Assembly (NCBI GenBank): GCA_037576215.1
Contig: JBANDB010000019.1
Span: 1,123,501-1,187,500, forward strand
Source of the DNA: Armillaria gallica
Lineage: Eukaryota; Basidiomycota; Agaricomycetes; Agaricales; Physalacriaceae
Length of the DNA stretch: 64,000 bases
Reading direction: 5' to 3'
The notes below the pieces were generated by a model. That model made no database searches, was not told the DNA's origin, and was given only the letters and a program-made list of their open reading frames with translations. This document shows, piece by piece, positions 12,799 through 25,008 of the stretch. The position numbers and the translations under genes are program-made. Numbering within the stretch: the first letter of the stretch is position 1; each line of letters starts with the position of its first letter.

Positions 12799-15700
12799 TA
12801 AATGATCTCCGAATTTGATTTCAAACGGATTTTAACCTTTTAAAGAAGGAATCAGCAAGAGGTTTTCATTTACCTTCAAATGTCAAAGAACATGCAGCAA
12901 ATGAGAAAGTGATCGTACAAATTTAACTTAGGCAGTACAAAAAGCCACGTCCGCAAACATTGGTCCTGGATTCATAATGTATAGCAGACAGTGGTACTTA
13001 ATAGCGGGCCATGAACAAGCCGACGGACGTAACTATCTGTGGTTGGAAGTTTTACGAATATTCCGACAGCGTGTCGCCATATGTACAAGGATACAGGGAT
13101 GATGCTGCTGGTTGTCGAAGGTTAAAGATACGAATACGACACCCTGATGTGCACGTGTCAATCGGGATCCGGACCGAGTTCGGTCTAACGCGGATTTTCT
13201 CTTTACCAGCACCAGTGCATTTTATCGCTCTTGCATTTTCTCCTTTATAGGATCGTAGGCTTTATTATAAGCTCACCACACATGCCCCGAACTCGTTAAA
13301 ATCACCAATTGAAAATATGCCTTTGTCAAGATCTCGTGCACTTGCTCTACAATGGATGATTTAAAGGCCACTTCGTTGGACACAATGAGATGGATAACGG
13401 AGAAGTTATGCTGTCAAGGGTGTAAGTACTCACCAAATTTTATCTGCGGCCACCTTGTCGATTCTGACACCAGAACCCAGTGCGACGAGATATATGAACT
13501 CGCCTGATGAAGTACACATAGTACGGTCTGGACGTCTGCTCAAGGTTGGATTTGAGAGATGTAAGTGTCTGCTAGGGTACGCGTATATATTTCCATGCAT
13601 GAGCTATAATACTAAAAGGTGCACACAGCGGCACGGTGACCAGCTTCTGAGATTGTCATCCCAATGACTCTATCTTCCTTTCCTTGTACATGACAGTTTC
13701 GAACGTCGTGAAAACTGAGACGCACCTGATCGGTCTGTCTTGAGATACATTTCTGAAGCTTTCTTTGACTTTCTTTGCTCACCTATTGCGCAGATACCCT
13801 TACGTGATACGTTTTAACTCTTCACCGCTTATTCATGCACCTCTAATTTCTGCGGTAGTCCATTCGAATAATGGTTATATACAGCTCGTTACTACGAACA
13901 TATCTTCACGACTTTCAGCTCGGTACGATGAATCTTAGCGATGATCTGCCCTGTCGTTGCTTACCTACCTCACTCCGGCTCGTGTTCATTTCTCTTCGTG
14001 GGTTGTATGGCCCTGGACGAAAACCGGCGATTCGCTATTACATTCACGCTGCAAGTGAAACACCTGCTCATGCTGCATCGATTAAGGAAGGATGCTTAAC
14101 CGTCATCGATCTATTTCTTAAGGTCAAGGCACATTCTGGACGCATATATACACACCTTCCTCTCGTGATTGTCGGAGATCACTGGGCGCTTGTTGCCCTT
14201 CCATCATTCCCATCAATGGATCCACGGGCTTTTCCTTAGAGCTCACTTAGGCTCGCTTTCTTCGGAAACTCGGCTGAAGCGGTGTTGTTTTTTCTTTCTT
14301 CTTTGCCTTTGTAGCCCAATTTTATCTCCGCGTGTCAAGACAACATCGGTACAATCAGGGCGCTTCGCGACAAAGCTCAGCCTCAGAATTCGGGCCTCAG
14401 ATCGGATGCAGTGCGGCGTTTTGTGTCCATTTTCCATTGGCGCCTGTTGTTCAATGCTCAGCTTCCCTAGAACTGAATAAAGATCTGATGTTCCAGTTTC
14501 TTCCAGGCATCTGCCTAATCAACGACAGGTGTACCTTGGACCTGACATAGTGCTGGCCACCCTTATTTTGTCATTGTAAATCCCAAGAATAGCTTACGAT
14601 TGGTCCAATTGGTGGGTGTATAGCGCTGGTTGTCCATTACAACGCACGACAACATTATTGAGATGCTGTTTGATTCCTGCAATCAATGCCAAGATCAAGT
14701 GCAACGATTATAGCTTTCGGCTGGTCTGGGACGGCTGGATTCTACTAGTACTTTCAACAACCATCAAGGAGTCTTCGAGACTCTTTATTCCATTGACCGT
14801 GACCCGTCTCCACATTAGCAGCGAACAGGCACGCAATTCCTGACATCCGTGACTGAAATGAACGCCATCCTGGCGATGGGTCTTAACCGCAACAACGTAT
14901 AATAACCAGATTAGGGTGCGCTTGTGGCAAATAGGTGCTATCATCACCAGGCATTGAAAGGTGTGCTACTTGATTCTATGATTGTGTCGAGCGGGCTCGG
15001 AGTAGCTGATCTTCAGAAGTCATGTCTGATATTCAAGGAGGAAGAATGTCGACCGAGTTTTGGCAAGTGGGATCGCAAATTAGGTCTGACAACAGTAACT
15101 CAGTATGTATTAACCTGTTTGTTAGGTTCCTTGTTATTAAAATTTCTTTGTTCCAGGCATATGGTGACGCTGACTGTTCCTTGGACTTTCCTTTGTGGTA
15201 TCTTCTCGAACTCACATAGATGTCGCAAGGACTTCCGGGCATAGCCTACACCAGGATACCAGAAACCCATTGTGTCAAGAAATAGGCAGGTACTGTACGT
15301 GCTACACTCCGTAACTTAATATAAGTGTATGCTCTCGATGGAGTGCGTTTGGGCCCGGGGCAGGTTTCGAAGCAGACTTCATGGAATATTTCTTTCGCTT
15401 GCCCGACCCATCTTGAATATTACCTGTACAAAATGCGTTTTCACTGGACTGCGAACCCACATTGAGGCTGTACGATGATGATATACAAGTATCGTGAAAT
15501 CCTGAATACGTTTCAGATACGTTTCGGGTCAGGTGTATCAGCAAAAGGTTCGATGAAAGTCTAGACTCCGAGGTCCTTATAAAGATTAGACCCGGTTAGA
15601 TATGACTTGTCTGCCCGCATCACCTTGACTCATTACCACTTTGAGTCGGCTTCGCTTCAGTACTGGAATGAAAATATACTACAGCAACCCACATATCAGT

Positions 15701-15840
15701 CCATCGTACGCACGAAACTTTTTTTATGCCTCCAAATGTCTAAACCAAACCTTCCTCAGTTCAGCGCGGGGCTTTTCCTCAGAAAGTGGTACATCGAAGG
15801 TGTACAACGATCTTTACTGTTGAATCGTTCGGGCAACATT
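12799..15840. other. Gene-poor interval
   Basis: Open frames up to 122 codons occur on both strands, but none has a recognisable domain, a convincing start and a splice pattern together. I see no inverted ends of a transposon. I call nothing here. Confidence 0.4.
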
Positions 15841-15851
15841 TTAACGATTGA

Positions 15852-17138
15852 TTAGGACACCAAAGTTTCTGAGGTATCATATCTGAATGAAATTACCGAA
15901 GAAATCGCAAAGCTACAGAATTCTGAAGCACAGCTAGCCAGACAGTATGGGATGAACGGGGTCATTGACTCCGTAGAGGTTCTCATGAAAACGAAAGCAT
16001 TGGCCTTCTCGGATGGCAATTTGCAATCTATATTATCTTTGACATGCCTTGCTAGGCTATATAACCTTCGTGTACAATTTACTCGCATCCAAAAAATGTT
16101 TCGCACGAAACTGGAAATCCCTTTTTTAGTGCCAAACTGCCCCATTGTGAGCTTGAATTTCTCATCGGAACTAATACATATTCACAAAGATTCCAGATTC
16201 CGCACTGTCCTCCTTGTACTAACGCCTCTCGCTTTTGGGCTATTCTCATCGGGATTGATGCTTATCAGTCTTCCCCATTACACGGCTGCGTTTCAGATGT
16301 AATATCAATGGAGAAATATCTCATTGAGGTGCTTGGGGTGCCTAAGAATTGTATTCAGACGCTTCATGGTCCCCAAATACATACATAGGACGTTTCTACT
16401 TTGCCGAACCGTGCCAACATTATTCGTATGCTTCTAAGTCTGACCGGAAATCACGATATTGATACCGGCGACAATATTATCATCTATTATTCTGGACATG
16501 GGTCCTACTACCCATGTTCCGAGTATTATTTCGACAAAGACTCTCCATGTACGACTGTATCTATTGCATGTGCAGGATCCATTGAGACGCTGTGTCCCAT
16601 GGATCGTGGTGCACTGGATGAAAACTGTGTCCCTATCCCAGACATCAGCGATCGAGAATTCAACTCGATCCTCACTCAAATCTCTCATTCCAAAGGACAT
16701 CGAATCACGGTCATTCTGGACTGCTGCCATGCTGGCAGTATCACTCGAGGTTTCGAGGACCAAGGTGCATCCCAAATGCCACCCCTTTCACGAGCTTCGT
16801 CAGAAGAGATGCTTGTATCCGCGGACAGAACGATGAGAAATTTCCCGGGGTATCGATGTGTATTGGCAGAAGACTGGTACCCTGATATGGATTCCCATGT
16901 AGTTCTGGCTGCGTGTAGAGAATACGAATTTGCAAAGGCAAGGCGGGTTACGAGGGAGGACGGAACGGTCGGATTCAACGGAATTTTCACGGAGTCGCTT
17001 ATTGGACTTCTTAAGTCTGGTACATTGGGGGAAGGATCGACGTATTTGGACCTTGTTGATACTCTGCCTCGATTTACTTTCCAAACGCCAGTCGTCGCTG
17101 GGAAACGCAAGAATTCTAGGCTTTGGGATCAGGATTGA
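15852..17138 (+). pseudogene. Metacaspase-like protein B, interrupted by an in-frame stop
   Basis: The N-terminal module begins after an acceptor at about 15855 (EVSYLNEITEEIAKLQ, then QYGMNGVIDSVEV). After an intron at about 16130-16197 the caspase domain starts with FWAILIGIDAY. Seen further on: YYSGHGSYY (catalytic His), ETLCPMDRG, PDISDREFNSIL, ILDCCHAGS (catalytic Cys kept) and the C-terminus TFQTPVVAGKRKNSRLWDQD, ending at 17138. A TAG at 16386-16388 interrupts the frame after GPQIHT, in the loop that is variable between copies. Everything after it stays open for 245 codons, so this is a single nonsense change in an otherwise well-kept gene. A 20-nt intron could remove the stop but is too short to be credible. 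Any first exon, upstream of 15852, is unresolved. Confidence 0.75.
16386..16388 (+). other. In-frame TAG inside metacaspase B
   Basis: It lies in frame between the VLGVPKNCIQTLHG segment and the LPNRANIIRMLLSL segment. Both are conserved with copies A, C and D, so the stop falls inside the p20 domain, before the catalytic His. Confidence 0.8.
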
Positions 17139-17595
17139 TAAAACAAGTGGTATAGCCGTCAATAAGAATATTTCGAGTTCTCTTAAAATGCTTCCTCTGG
17201 ACAACAGAAACCATGGAGGGAATATCGACAGTCTATAGCATCGTGTTATCGAATTAGTTTCATCTAGTATATAAGCACAGGACATAGTATCGCTTTCGCG
17301 CCCCGAATGTCAAACTGTTGTTCGACCTCTGAAGATCACTGGCAGAGGAAGTTAGAATGGGAAGACTGCGGAAAAGTACCTCTATATCACGTAATGTATA
17401 CAGGAAGGCTTTAATTTTATTGCACCTGCTTGCGGATGATCCAGTTTCGTTCATCCAGCGAGGACGGAAGGAATAAGCGGCTGTGACATCATCCTGCTTG
17501 ACGTGCTTGCCACCCGGCAACCATTCCGAGTCGGGCCGCTGCACAGCTTTGAGCGATTTGCAAAAATAGTTACCTTACTTATGCCATACGGGCTA

Positions 17596-18086
17596 CTGTA
17601 CTATTACGACCGTGTATTCAGATAACGCGTAATAAGGACTCGTAATGTGAATGTCTGTGAAGATCATAACGCGTAACATGGCCCAGTGAAGATGGTACAT
17701 ATTGTATCTGTAAACGGCTTTTTTCGCAGCCAAAAACCAAAAATTTCGCTTGAATTTCGCACTGCCGCTGTGGCGAGGTGGAGATACTGTGCTCCAGATT
17801 TTCCCCATTTGATCCATTCTTCGGCTTTGAATGCGCTCATTGTGTCTGTTAGATGGCAAGAGGAATAGGTGGTCAGTCCATAGCAGTCGGTCTCCATTGG
17901 ATCTTTTTTCATTTCAAATTTAACCCGGATTGGATACATCTAATCAGATACGTTGCATGTAATACCTACTGACAAAATGAAGATCTACTTTGACCATAAC
18001 GCATGACACCAACTTGTGAGGATCTGTTCCAGTGAAGATCCGCATAACGCGTAACATGGTGTGAAGATCCGGTCATAATAGTACAG
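17596..18086. mobile_element. Tc1/mariner-like MITE (491 bp)
   Basis: The 17-bp inverted ends are CTGTACTATTACGACCG (17596-17612) and CGGTCATAATAGTACAG (18070-18086), with one mismatch. They are flanked by TA dinucleotides (17594-17595 and 18087-18088), the target duplication of Tc1/mariner elements. Inside, the block CATAACGCGTAACATGG, accompanied by GAAGATC, occurs near both ends (about 17655-17690 and 18030-18070), with a third, degraded copy near 17980. There is no transposase, so it would be non-autonomous. Confidence 0.7.
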
Positions 18087-18561
18087 TATTCCCAGGAACT
18101 CTAGTACGGGCTGAATAGGTCCTGGATAGCATTCCGAACCTATGCGTATATGAATGTAGAGAGACACAGCTAACACTCAATTTTGCATAGGCTCCAGAGC
18201 GCTGTCCAGCTTCTTATGCTCCGATTGTGACACTATCAACATGTGACTACAAGCTGTGTGTAGAAACGATCCTCTGACGACTCTTGGCTAATCCAAGCAC
18301 TTGAAGTCTACAGCATCAAAGAACGGTTCGCAAGGCTTTCGGAGTGGGTCGACATAATAACTCCAGTGTTTGTTGGCGCTGGGCACTGTTTGGAGCTTAG
18401 GTGGTGCTACTTATGATATTTTCAGTGTATAAGTAGCTGAAACGCACAATAGACTAAAGACTACTCATCGTCCACTCTCCATCATCCATTCATAGGTGAC
18501 CATTTGCACCACGCAAACACTCAAGGAAGATTCATAGCTCTGTAAAAAGAGTAACTCGAGC

Positions 18562-21560
18562 GTGGTCTCCACTGGAACTAGGACCGCGGTTCCATCTATT
18601 GGAACGCTTCATGGTAAACCAAGTTCGGCCATCCCTAGACAATCACCAACTTTTCAGCCTTTGGCTCTACTCAAAGCACGCTGTTTCGCTATCAAGAACC
18701 CATTGAGTAGAATCCTTTACCCTGTATGTACCTTTATCGGTGTTCTGTCGTTCTCCTATGTACACCACTAAAGTATTCTCCAGCGCCGTCAACACCATCA
18801 GATACGAACGTCGTATTCGTTAAGAGAAGGCGGAACTTCTGTTCGCACTATTTTTTTGTCTCCGACGTTTGATTATTCTTAAATGCTCATGTAGCTATCT
18901 GCGCGAGAGGAAATGGAAGAACTCGCAAGAGAAATTCTCTCACTAGAAGGGCTTGAAGCCCAGCTGGCGAATGAGTATGGGATGACCGGCGATATTGACT
19001 CCGTAGAAGTTTTCGATGAGACAAAGGCCCGGGCTTTCTCCGATAAAGGTGCAAATACCGTATCAGCTCTGAAAGACCTTCACATGCTGTATCAGCTACG
19101 TGTTCGCATGGCATCCTTCCAGCTGCCTCGCTACTTCAATTTCGAGGAGGTGCGTATTCACGTTGAATGATCGATACTGAAACTAATCTCCCATGGTTCA
19201 GTCCCCACGCGAACACCACGTTGACACCTCCCGATTCTGGGCTGTTCTTATTGGCATCGATGCATATGAATGCAACCCTCTACGTGGTTGCGTTAGAGAT
19301 GCATTAATGATGGAAAGATATCTCCCGGAAGGCCTATGCGTGCCAAAACATCGAATCCAGCGTCTGTTAGGGTCCAAGGAACACGCATCATCAGACAACT
19401 ACCACATTCCTACACGCGTCAATATCATCCAGACCCTCGTTGGTTTGATGAACAATGCTGAAATCCAGAACGGAGATAACATCATCATTTATTTCTCCGG
19501 ACACGGATCGGGATACTCTACCGCAGGATATTGCGCCAACCAGATTGATAGCATTGAAGCACTCTGCCCCATCGACCGCACGGAAGGAAATGGCTCCCAT
19601 ATCCCAGACATTAGCGACAGAGAAATCAACACGATTCTTCAAAATATCTCCCGTGCGAAAGGCCATCATATTACCTTCTTGTTGGACTGCTCTCACACAG
19701 GGACCGACACTGGGACTCCAGAGCAAGGGGTCCGTACCCTCCCTCCCCTATCAAACGGATCACCGAAACAGATGTTCGACGTCGCAGATGAGAATTCAAG
19801 ACAATTTCCCGGCTATCAGTCTGTGTGTTCAGAGAAATGGTGCCCGGATATGTCCTCTCACGTAGTTTTGGCGGCATGTCAGGAGCATCAAGTCGTAACG
19901 GAGATGAGGAAGGAGGACGGGGTTGAAAGCGTCTTCACGGAATCGCTGATACGCATCCTCACGTCTGGCACCTTCAATGAGAGATCAACGTACATTGATC
20001 CCCGATTCTTTCTGATAGTAGAGAGGAAGAAAGAGGGTGTTTGTCAAAGGGTAAACGACCGATCAACCACCATAGGGTGTTGGCAGGGGCTATTTGGTCC
20101 GATTAGGTTTTGCGTACTTGATCTTCTGGACCAAACTTTCTCTACCGACAGTCTCCGAGAGGTCTGAGACAAGTCTTCGCCATTTGTTTAGGCCGGCGAC
20201 GACTCCTCAGCTATATAAGAGTTGCCGCACATCGTCAATCACACCTACAGTATGTTTCCAATTATTGTCTGTTTATTGCGTGTGCTTAGTAACACATCTC
20301 GTTAATATCTGGTAGTTTGTTCTACGGACCTCATCTCGAGCACAGAAGGCTTTCTTGTAGGTATCAACGACGACCTTGCTGCCCAGCGACGACGTTCTAG
20401 GTTCCCCGTTTTTGCAAGCTTCCTTGCCATTTACCTCGCTGGACCTAACCTTTCCTCCGTACATCCTCCCCTGGGTCTGAGACAGGTTTTGCCACCTGTC
20501 TCTGCAGCTGGTGAGTATTTTGATATATAAGATCCATCGACACCAGTTTATGGGCCCTACGGAACTAATCTTTGTCGGTACGTCTTAATATCTGTTTGTC
20601 TTCTGTACTGATAGAACCGGCAATACTTCAGAACACTCTTCCATTGTTCCAAAGCTGAGTTTTGAAGCAATTGGGTGCGCATCTATTATCCCGTTGTTAT
20701 TCCATACTGATTCCCCTTTCCTATCTGCAGTTTTGTTGTTTCGTGGACAGCGCCTTCTTACTCGCGAAGAACATCGAATCGCATTCCCTGTTTTCGCGGT
20801 AGAGCCTCAACTCCCACGACATCATCACGCCTTCTACCCTTCATAAGCTTCCTTGTCGTGAGCGTTGTTGGAAGTGGGTGTCCCTGCGGATGATAGCCGG
20901 TTTACTAATTCGTATCAACGGTATTATGAACCTATGTATTGTTCAGAATTTCCTGATATTTTCTCATCGACTTGCTGCGTGTCGTGATGGCTGAAACAGT
21001 TCTTCCTAGGGCGCATTCCGGAATTGTGGATGTCTTAATTGAATCGAAGGGGTTCTTATTGTTGAGAATTTTTCCTCCAGAAAAGTTTCATCGAGTCTCA
21101 AGAATTCCATCCTTGCGCCTGTGAGAGCTAGTTTGTACAGTGCAATTTAACGTGAAACTCATGACGAATGAACAGCAAGAAGGCTTCGAGGGGATCAGTG
21201 TCTAGACAATATTTCCGTCCATTACTGTACCACAGCACCAGTGCCCCGACTTCATTGCTGATAAGTTTATTGACGCTGCACACTGGATAGCGGTTATGGA
21301 CGATGAATTGTTGATGCCACTGATTTCCTTGAGGTCGGATGGACATCCCACATGGTGCCCTGTTCTATGTGAAGTACATTTATGTGATCACTACTACTAC
21401 TCAATATTGTTGGAAGAAGCCGGATATGGGGGAAGAATCGGGGGCCGGCACGAAGCTGCCGCTACTGGATCTTCTCTTTGCGTTGCCTGCGATGCATGGT
21501 CAGATGCCGGTGGTTGCAGGGAAACACAAGAATGCACAGATATGGTATCAGGACCAGTGA
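18562..21560 (+). pseudogene. Metacaspase-like protein C: Ser at catalytic position, split by an insertion
   Basis: An N-terminal exon (TGTRTAVPSI..., about 18562-18724) resembles the first exon of copy D. The helical module follows (about 18893-19149: EEMEELAREI, then EYGMTGDIDSVEVFDETKA). A 52-nt intron (19150-19201, GTGCGT..CAG) leads to the caspase domain: SRFWAVLIGIDAY, YFSGHGSGY (His kept), EALCPIDRT and PDISDREINTIL. The active-site motif then reads LLDCSHTG, so the residue before His is Ser instead of the nucleophilic Cys. The frame is cut after STYID at 19999. The expected C-terminus (LLFALPAMHGQMPVVAGK to WYQDQ, stop at 21560) resumes at 21468. Copy D has these parts adjacent. It is a probable pseudo-protease, and a broken one. 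Confidence 0.8.
20001..21467. mobile_element. 1467-bp insertion inside metacaspase C (identity unknown)
   Basis: GATC at 19997-20000 and again at 21468-21471 brackets this block. Removing the block plus one GATC restores the arrangement seen in copy D, where TYID and the ALP..HGQ segment are contiguous. That fits an insertion with a 4-bp target duplication. I see no inverted or direct terminal repeats and no transposase frame. The interrupted reading frame runs on to a stop at about 20165-20167. It could also be rearranged flanking DNA. Confidence 0.55.
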
Positions 21561-22980
21561 TCTTATTTCTCTGTTCTCAGGTGATGCAAGACAGAAACCG
21601 GAAGATACCACAGGTCATGGAATAAACATTGTAGACTTTGTAGTCAAGCGAACAGAATATATGTACGTTGATTAGACATAACACTTGGCGATCAAATAGA
21701 GAAATTACACCTACCAATCATGATGTAGGTAATTGTTAATCCATTTATCAGTTGAAAATTTGCAGTGGAGTGTGGTCGATGGAAGTACCCCTGGTATGCT
21801 GTTAGCGCGCCAAGAGGACCAAAGGCAACGGCGGTATTCTCCTCCAGATCTCCCTAGATTTGACGACTGGAACAGGTTTACCGGAATACATCATCTTTTA
21901 TGCGGACGACGCGACACAGAACTATTCAATCGTAAAAGGTGGTAAACTTGCTGCTAATTGCCGCTCTGGAGACTTGTATGGTTGTCCCAGGTGAATGTGG
22001 GCCATCAACGTCACGGCTAATGAACGGCGTCACCCCAGAGCTTTGGCCTCCTAGTCTGACTCGTGTGTGGGGTACTCGTGTTATTGTGCCTTATGTCACA
22101 CGATAAATCAACATGTTCTTGGTGTTCTTCGATAACCATAACACTCCAATTCTGCAAGCCATACTCCGTAATCCCACCAGCAACAGAACTCCAACGTAAC
22201 GACTGTTCAATTACAGATTTACATTGTTCAAACTGAACGTTGGTTGAACGTCGACAACTCACGGATGGGATGGACGATGATGCTAAGCGGACATCACGAG
22301 CCAGTAATACTGATGCTTGCCACCAGCATCATCCTCGAGATTCAAGGGGGCGAGATCTCGGGGCGCAGGTCCGATATTTAGAGGGTTGTGTTGTACGTAA
22401 TTGCACTGGATCATTGTACATGTAACCGCTTCATCAGTGACAACACCGAGTACAGATTTTGGACCGAAGAGGTCCTCTGAATGACACGGAGTCAGACCAG
22501 ATAAAGTCATTGGGCTGACAAGAATGTGTCAGCCGAATGTATGCCATGGCCGAAGGCGTAGCTATCGACGGTTGCTGATGGTAGAAGGAAGAGACGAGGG
22601 TAACCATGCAGGTAACAATGTGTAGTCGTCATGCACAAAGGAAACCTTGAGTAGGCGATGCGCCAACGGATTTAGGAAGATATAACGTCAGGGCCTGGAA
22701 GATACGTTGAACGTTGAAGGAGATCAGAAGTACTTTTGCAAAATTTTATTGACAAGGAGATATTGATGCCGAGGCAGTCATCAGCGGCGATTTTCAGAGC
22801 GCAACCTGTCACCGTCTGATGGCAATATTTGTGTGGTGTAAGACGAACGAAAGCACTGATATGACATGTATCAACAGGATTCGTCGCGATACGCAGGGCT
22901 TGCGGAGATTGTGCCGAATAGCACTGAGTCGAGAAGCAGAATATTGCGCATGTTTAAATCCTGATCCCAAGAAATCAATA
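21561..22980. other. Interval without a supported gene
   Basis: Only short frames on both strands. No domain, repeat end or RNA gene seen. Confidence 0.35.
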
Positions 22981-22984
22981 ATCC

Positions 22985-23875
22985 ATGCCGTCATCTGAAA
23001 GGCAAATTTACTGACCCCGACGTTATCTTGCACGACCCTCCCGTCTTCACTGATCACGAAATCGCACTCCTCCACGACCTCGGGCATTTGGATATACTTG
23101 TCGTGGAGCTTCTCCTCGTCGTACAGCAAGCCAACGACACTTTAGACCAGCTGTCGGCTCCCTTCTTCGGTCGTAAAGCAGAGTTCTTCTTCCTCCTTCT
23201 GCATGGCTTTCGTCTCATCGGTGGGAATACTAGTTCGGAGGCCCAAGTGACAGAACCCAGGATTGACGGAGTTCGTTGTGATCGCTGGCGAGGACGGGAT
23301 GTGCAGGTTCAGGGATCGAGCGAAGAGATCATCGAGCACTACAAAGACGTGAGGGCTAGTCGGTATCGAGATCAAGCAAGTGTTACGAACGTTTGGAATC
23401 AAAATACCCTACACATGGGTCAATACGGATGCTACAATGTAGAAAGAGACCAAACGTACTCCTTTGTGCAATAGTCTTTGTCTGACAACTTTCCGATGAT
23501 GCTCGGGCCAGCGATAACGTCATTTTCGATGGTCGTCCAGCAGTGCATGTCATTCGCAACGATCGCCAGTCTCGGGACGAGTTCGTACTTGTGAGCTGTC
23601 TCGAGCAGCTTTTGGATCATACGGATGGCGAATACACCGGGACCGAGGTTGTTCGTATGCAAGCTAAGAAATGGTCAGTCCTCGTCTATTCATAGAGGAC
23701 GCCACGTATGTTCTCTCCCAACCCTCCACTTGCTCGTGCTCCCAAGTTGCCACGCCAGTATTCTGTACGAGGATATTCAGTCATCCTAATTCACACTCAG
23801 CCTGGTCGGCAAAGGCGACGACGCTGCTGAAATCGGCGAGGTCGATGATAACCATACTCTGGACACTGCAGAAAT
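22985..23875 (-). pseudogene. Decayed short-chain dehydrogenase/reductase (retinol-dehydrogenase-like)
   Basis: Family members are NAD(P)H-dependent oxidoreductases with a Rossmann fold. Reading leftward from about 23870 on the minus strand: IIDLADFSSVVAFADQAE, an in-frame TGA, then LNILVQNTGVATWE (the NAG-type motif changed to NTG). Next come KLLETAHKYELVPRLAIVA, then TTNSVNPGFCHLGLRTSIP, CFTTEEGSRQLV and YIQMPEVVEECDFVISEDG. These appear in the family order but sit in different frames with stops between them. The YxxxK catalytic region is not readable and the N-terminal glycine-rich nucleotide motif is missing upstream. I judge it a dead gene. Confidence 0.72.
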
Positions 23876-23879
23876 ATAC

Positions 23880-24841
23880 GACTTGAACATATTTTCACGG
23901 CTCGAGTAGGTTTTCAAATGATTGACACGGTGAGTCCGTACCGATTGGCGTAGGAAAGGCCAATGACTAGATCCCGCGAGGTCCTTGAAATTATCATTCC
24001 ATAAGTTGGCAAGGGGCCTAGACCTGTCAGAGTCGGGCGGTGGGAAGAGCCTTGAGAGGCGGTGATATCATTACAGACAGCTACAACAAAGAGATTAACA
24101 AATATCTCAAAAAAGGCATCGCAGCACATACTAGTACCCTTGGTGAGCAGGCGTCTCCTCTGCTATCGCATAACATCCATTCCCAGTATGCGTAAGCTGG
24201 ACCGCCAAAAATGCTGTACAAACTGTTGAAGGTTATATGAGTGGGCGCTAAAGTAAGGAAATACATGGGGCGCATGGCAGGTATAAGCCGATGGCACCGC
24301 CTGTAATACGATTAATGAATACAGTCAAAAACTGTGGGAAAGCACGTACGGGCCATAAAGCAAGCGAGATACCCTTCTACCTGCGACACTGAACAAAACA
24401 ATCTTGGAGACGTGACTGCGTGGATGCAACCTCGCGATGGAGAGGATATATGACGGTAACCTGTTTATATGCGCGTCTAAACGACAGATAACGGTCACTG
24501 AGGTACGAGGTGATCGTATATTTTCTGCCATACATGAGATAGCGACCTCTGCCAGTGTCGATATCTTGCTATATGCGCGTAAAACCGGGCTTGAGCAGAT
24601 TCGTTGTCCGATATCGTGGTGCCCCGGTACTGTACGTTCTCTTCGAGGACCAAAGCTCAACCAAATCCCTTGAAAGCTTAATTGGGAATGAGACCTGGAG
24701 AATGTTTCATTCAGTATTGGGGAGAGCTCGGTGCTCAGGCTGACGCACCCATCCAATGAGATCCATACCGTCACTCTTCCTTCTCGATAATTGACGACTG
24801 CACCGAACTCTGAGCAACGAGAAGTTCATCAGCGAGCCCAG
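23880..24841. other. Interval between SDR remnant and Plavaka element
   Basis: A 149-codon minus-strand frame (24774-24325) and short overlapping frames are present, with no recognisable domain and no convincing start. I make no gene call. Confidence 0.35.
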
Positions 24842-24869
24842 CGCATCAGCAAAACCCAGAAAAAGTCTT
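24842..24869 (+). repeat. Plavaka terminal inverted repeat, left
   Basis: It begins CGCATCAG and pairs with 31480-31507 in inverted orientation; four mismatches in 28. Confidence 0.75.
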
Positions 24870-25008
24870 ATGGCTCTTAGTCTTATTTGTCCGATCTTTG
24901 CGCATCTTGGTCTTGGTTTCAGGTTCTTGGTCTTTCGTTCACTAATCTTTCTGGTCTTTGGGAGAACATGACCTCAATTGTTCTGTCACATATCTAGAAA
25001 ATGCGAAA

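Noticed and set aside
13871..14239. 122-codon plus-strand frame in the gene-poor interval
   Set aside because: Low-complexity hydrophobic and basic composition, no domain, no splice partner; fits chance.
16366..16388. A 20-nt GT..AG intron that would remove the stop in metacaspase B
   Set aside because: Far shorter than the roughly 50-nt introns seen elsewhere in the window, and it lacks room for a branch point.
16434..17110. Long minus-strand frames opposite metacaspase B (and similar ones opposite copies A, C, D and E)
   Set aside because: They are shadows: the recognisable caspase motifs lie on the other strand.
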